Source: Chlamydiota bacterium (GTDB lineage Bacteria; Chlamydiota; Chlamydiia; Chlamydiales; Rhabdochlamydiaceae). Taken from it: a DNA stretch of 5,916 bases. The stretch covers positions 1 through 5,916 of the forward strand of contig JAHFTP010000113.1 of the NCBI GenBank assembly GCA_023265495.1, read 5' to 3'. Each line of letters starts with the position of its first letter. Within the stretch, counting starts at the first letter, position 1. Positions 4,310 through 5,916 of this stretch are shown here, piece by piece. The translations under genes were made by a program, and so were the position numbers. Below the pieces are notes generated by a model, which worked only from the letters and a program-made list of their open reading frames with translations, was not told where the DNA came from and did not search any database.

Positions 4310-5916
4310 ATCCGCAAAACTTCGTACCGCTCGTCACCTTTTACAAAAATGATGTTACCGTTCTCCTCAATAGTTGGCATAATACGTTCATTGCTCGAGG
4401 AAGTCCATGATTCTGCCGAGTCGGAAGCTCTTTCCTCATCCGTCGATGGGAAAGCAGTTGTTTCAGGGGCTTTTATTAGTATGTCATGCATCGCAGAAAC
4501 CGGCCATGCATATCTGTGATATATTTTCCCTGTACCGGTATCAACGGTAACAGTAAATCTGTAGAGTTCCTTGTTGATGCGCAAGGCAAAGTTGAATTTT
4601 ATGGACAGTTCGTCTTTTGTGTCGGTAACACAATAGGTGTCTCTGAGCCCGGTGAGCAGGTCTATCTCTAGCGGGATGGTATGACGAAGCCTTTGTTCCA
4701 CACTAGTGCGCGTGGGTTCATCATAATGCCTTGCCAAGCTTCCATCATTTACAAACCAGCCGGTAACTCGTTGCGCATAGGTGTAGGGGAGTCTATAGCA
4801 AGCAAGGAATTCATGGGTGCGTTTGCGGAATTCCTGGGCCGGGGAAAGAGGAGATACTGCTTTTGCAGTGGGCTTAAGATCCTCTTCCCTTACATCGAGA
4901 TCATCATCAATAGGAGAGAGCTCTAACGATTTTTTGACGGAGGGTGTTGAAGAGGAAGATGATGAAGAGGAAGATGATGAAGAGGAAGATGATGAAGAGG
5001 AGGTAGTCTGTTTTCTACTTCTTCTTTTGCCGGACGATTTTTTAGTTTGAGCGGGGGCGTCCTCTTTTTTTGTTGGATCGGGGGCCGTTGCTTGGCCGGA
5101 CCATTGCACCAAGCAGGGGGAATCCCTCCACTCATCCGGGAGTATTTCTTTTTCACCCGATAGCTTTTCCCATACATTATAGGCATAAGCTTTTCTGAGA
5201 CGGTTTTGCATTGATTTTGACAACATCTCGTATACTAGCGTATTTAAACCGACGACTTCTTTATATACTGCTGCAACGACTCGTAAATTTCTTATGTACG
5301 GTGCCACAGTCGTTCGTTGGAAGGCTGCCAGGTCTTTCAAAACATTTTCTTTTCTAACCGGATCAGTTGGGTTTCTCGTAAGTAAATGGGAAAATGATAC
5401 AAACTGAGTTTTTTCTTCTTGCACGAATTCCAAATGAGAAGCCAGTTCCTTGCTTTTTTTAATTAGGTGAGCGCTCTCTTGCTGCGCCTCTTGTATACAT
5501 TGTATAATAGGAATAGGGGTTTGTGTTGTGTCTAGGCGAAATTCCAGAGATTCGGTTGCTGTCTCTCTTTCTTGTGCCGCGCTCAGTAATGATAAGGCCA
5601 AGGTAACTAGCCTGTCGTCCCGGATGTCCATTCTGTCAAAATGAACCTGCACCGCAAAGGTAGTGGGGTGGACTTCTATGTAGGGGGCATATTCTTGTGA
5701 TATTTGTAATAGGCGTTCAGCCTCAAAGGATAACCGTCCCAACTCCTCGATAAAGCGAGCGTGAACAACAAAATCCTTGCGCACGCCGTGTAGTAACATG
5801 CATATACACCCCCGTTTTGTCTCAAGGGGTTCGGTGGCTTCAGCGATCTTAGTTACCATATCTTGTAGATCATCGGCAAGGGCGCCTACCAGACTTGATT
5901 CTTTTGTCTTGACAAG
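4276..5916 (-). CDS. Large hypothetical protein with serine tract, N-terminus outside the window
   Basis: I do not recognise this protein. From the first ATG in the window (5859) it has 527 residues, but the frame stays open to the right edge (19 more codons, reading LVKTKESSLVGALADDLQD) and no ribosome binding site precedes that ATG, so the true start is probably beyond 5916. Residues below count from that ATG. The first half (about 1-255) is charged and helical-looking, with a probable coiled-coil region around 93-175. A hinge follows: basic cluster KKSSGKRRSRK (273-283), 18 serines (287-304), then acidic DDDLDVREED (318-327). The second half (about 343-460) looks folded, with FNFALRINKELYRFTVTVDT suggesting beta strands. 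The tail is serine- and acid-rich. No signal peptide or membrane helix is visible in the part seen. The basic cluster resembles a nuclear localisation signal, so a secreted host-acting protein is possible but unproven. It converges on the small plus-strand frame with a 34-bp overlap; no terminator follows it. Confidence 0.8.
   Translation of the reverse strand, partial: LVKTKESSLVGALADDLQDMVTKIAEATEPLETKRGCICMLLHGVRKDFVVHARFIEELGRLSFEAERLLQISQEYAPYIEVHPTTFAVQVHFDRMDIRDDRLVTLALSLLSAAQERETATESLEFRLDTTQTPIPIIQCIQEAQQESAHLIKKSKELASHLEFVQEEKTQFVSFSHLLTRNPTDPVRKENVLKDLAAFQRTTVAPYIRNLRVVAAVYKEVVGLNTLVYEMLSKSMQNRLRKAYAYNVWEKLSGEKEILPDEWRDSPCLVQWSGQATAPDPTKKEDAPAQTKKSSGKRRSRKQTTSSSSSSSSSSSSSSSSSSTPSVKKSLELSPIDDDLDVREEDLKPTAKAVSPLSPAQEFRKRTHEFLACYRLPYTYAQRVTGWFVNDGSLARHYDEPTRTSVEQRLRHTIPLEIDLLTGLRDTYCVTDTKDELSIKFNFALRINKELYRFTVTVDTGTGKIYHRYAWPVSAMHDILIKAPETTAFPSTDEERASDSAESWTSSSNERIMPTIEENGNIIFVKGDERYEVLRIQDPLSGKERP
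4948..5001 (-). repeat. 15-bp tandem repeat encoding a polyserine tract
   Basis: On the plus strand, GAAGAGGAAGATGAT occurs three times without a mismatch (4949-4963, 4964-4978, 4979-4993), followed by 8 matching bases. On the coding strand each unit is five serine codons (TCA TCA TCT TCC TCT), and the whole tract is 18 serines. The same codon order in each copy shows duplication of DNA rather than independent selection for serine, and gain or loss of a unit would keep the frame. Confidence 0.95.

Noticed and set aside
4817..5050. Plus-strand frame with a glutamate/aspartate-rich repeat
   Set aside because: It is the complement of the serine-codon repeat in the large minus-strand gene; the acidic pattern follows from the 15-bp repeat, and the frame has no family match.
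4923..5186. Minus-strand frame with a repeated HHLPL pattern
   Set aside because: This is the same 15-bp repeat read in another frame of the same strand, nested entirely in the longer coding frame.

Overview
The window looks like a stretch of bacterial chromosome, most probably from a chlamydia-like organism (order Chlamydiales, family not resolved). The reasons are the gatC-gatA-gatB order, which matches the arrangement I know from Chlamydia, a free-standing biotin-ligase-N-terminal-like (BPL_N) protein, and a large lineage-specific protein with a serine tract. G+C is in the mid to upper 40s by eye. The assignment is an inference from gene content, not a match to a named genome.

Left part (1-1854, minus strand): the tRNA-dependent amidotransferase operon gatC-gatA-gatB. 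The genes are tightly coupled, with a 9-nt gap between gatC and gatA and a 4-nt overlap between gatA and gatB. Only the first 27 codons of gatB are inside the window. Together the three products convert Glu-tRNA(Gln), and often Asp-tRNA(Asn), to the correctly charged forms.

Middle part (1855-4034, plus strand): a 79-bp divergent intergenic region carries a candidate gatCAB promoter and a small dyad. It is followed by a BPL_N / class I glutamine-amidotransferase-like protein, a small two-helix DUF378 membrane protein with an unusual cysteine-rich tail, a strong intrinsic terminator, and a TIGR01777/YfcH-family NAD(P)-binding epimerase-like protein.

Right part (4035-5916): a 137-bp non-coding stretch dense in dyad symmetry leads to a consensus -10 box. 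After it comes a 45-codon reading frame with its own ribosome binding site, whose 3' end runs 34 bp into the 3' end of a large convergent minus-strand gene. That gene encodes a protein I do not recognise. It has a basic cluster, an 18-serine tract built from an exact 15-bp tandem repeat, and an acidic stretch between two folded-looking halves. Its frame stays open to the right edge, so its true start lies outside the window. No RNA gene, insertion sequence, CRISPR array or tRNA was seen. The least explained part is 4035-5916.
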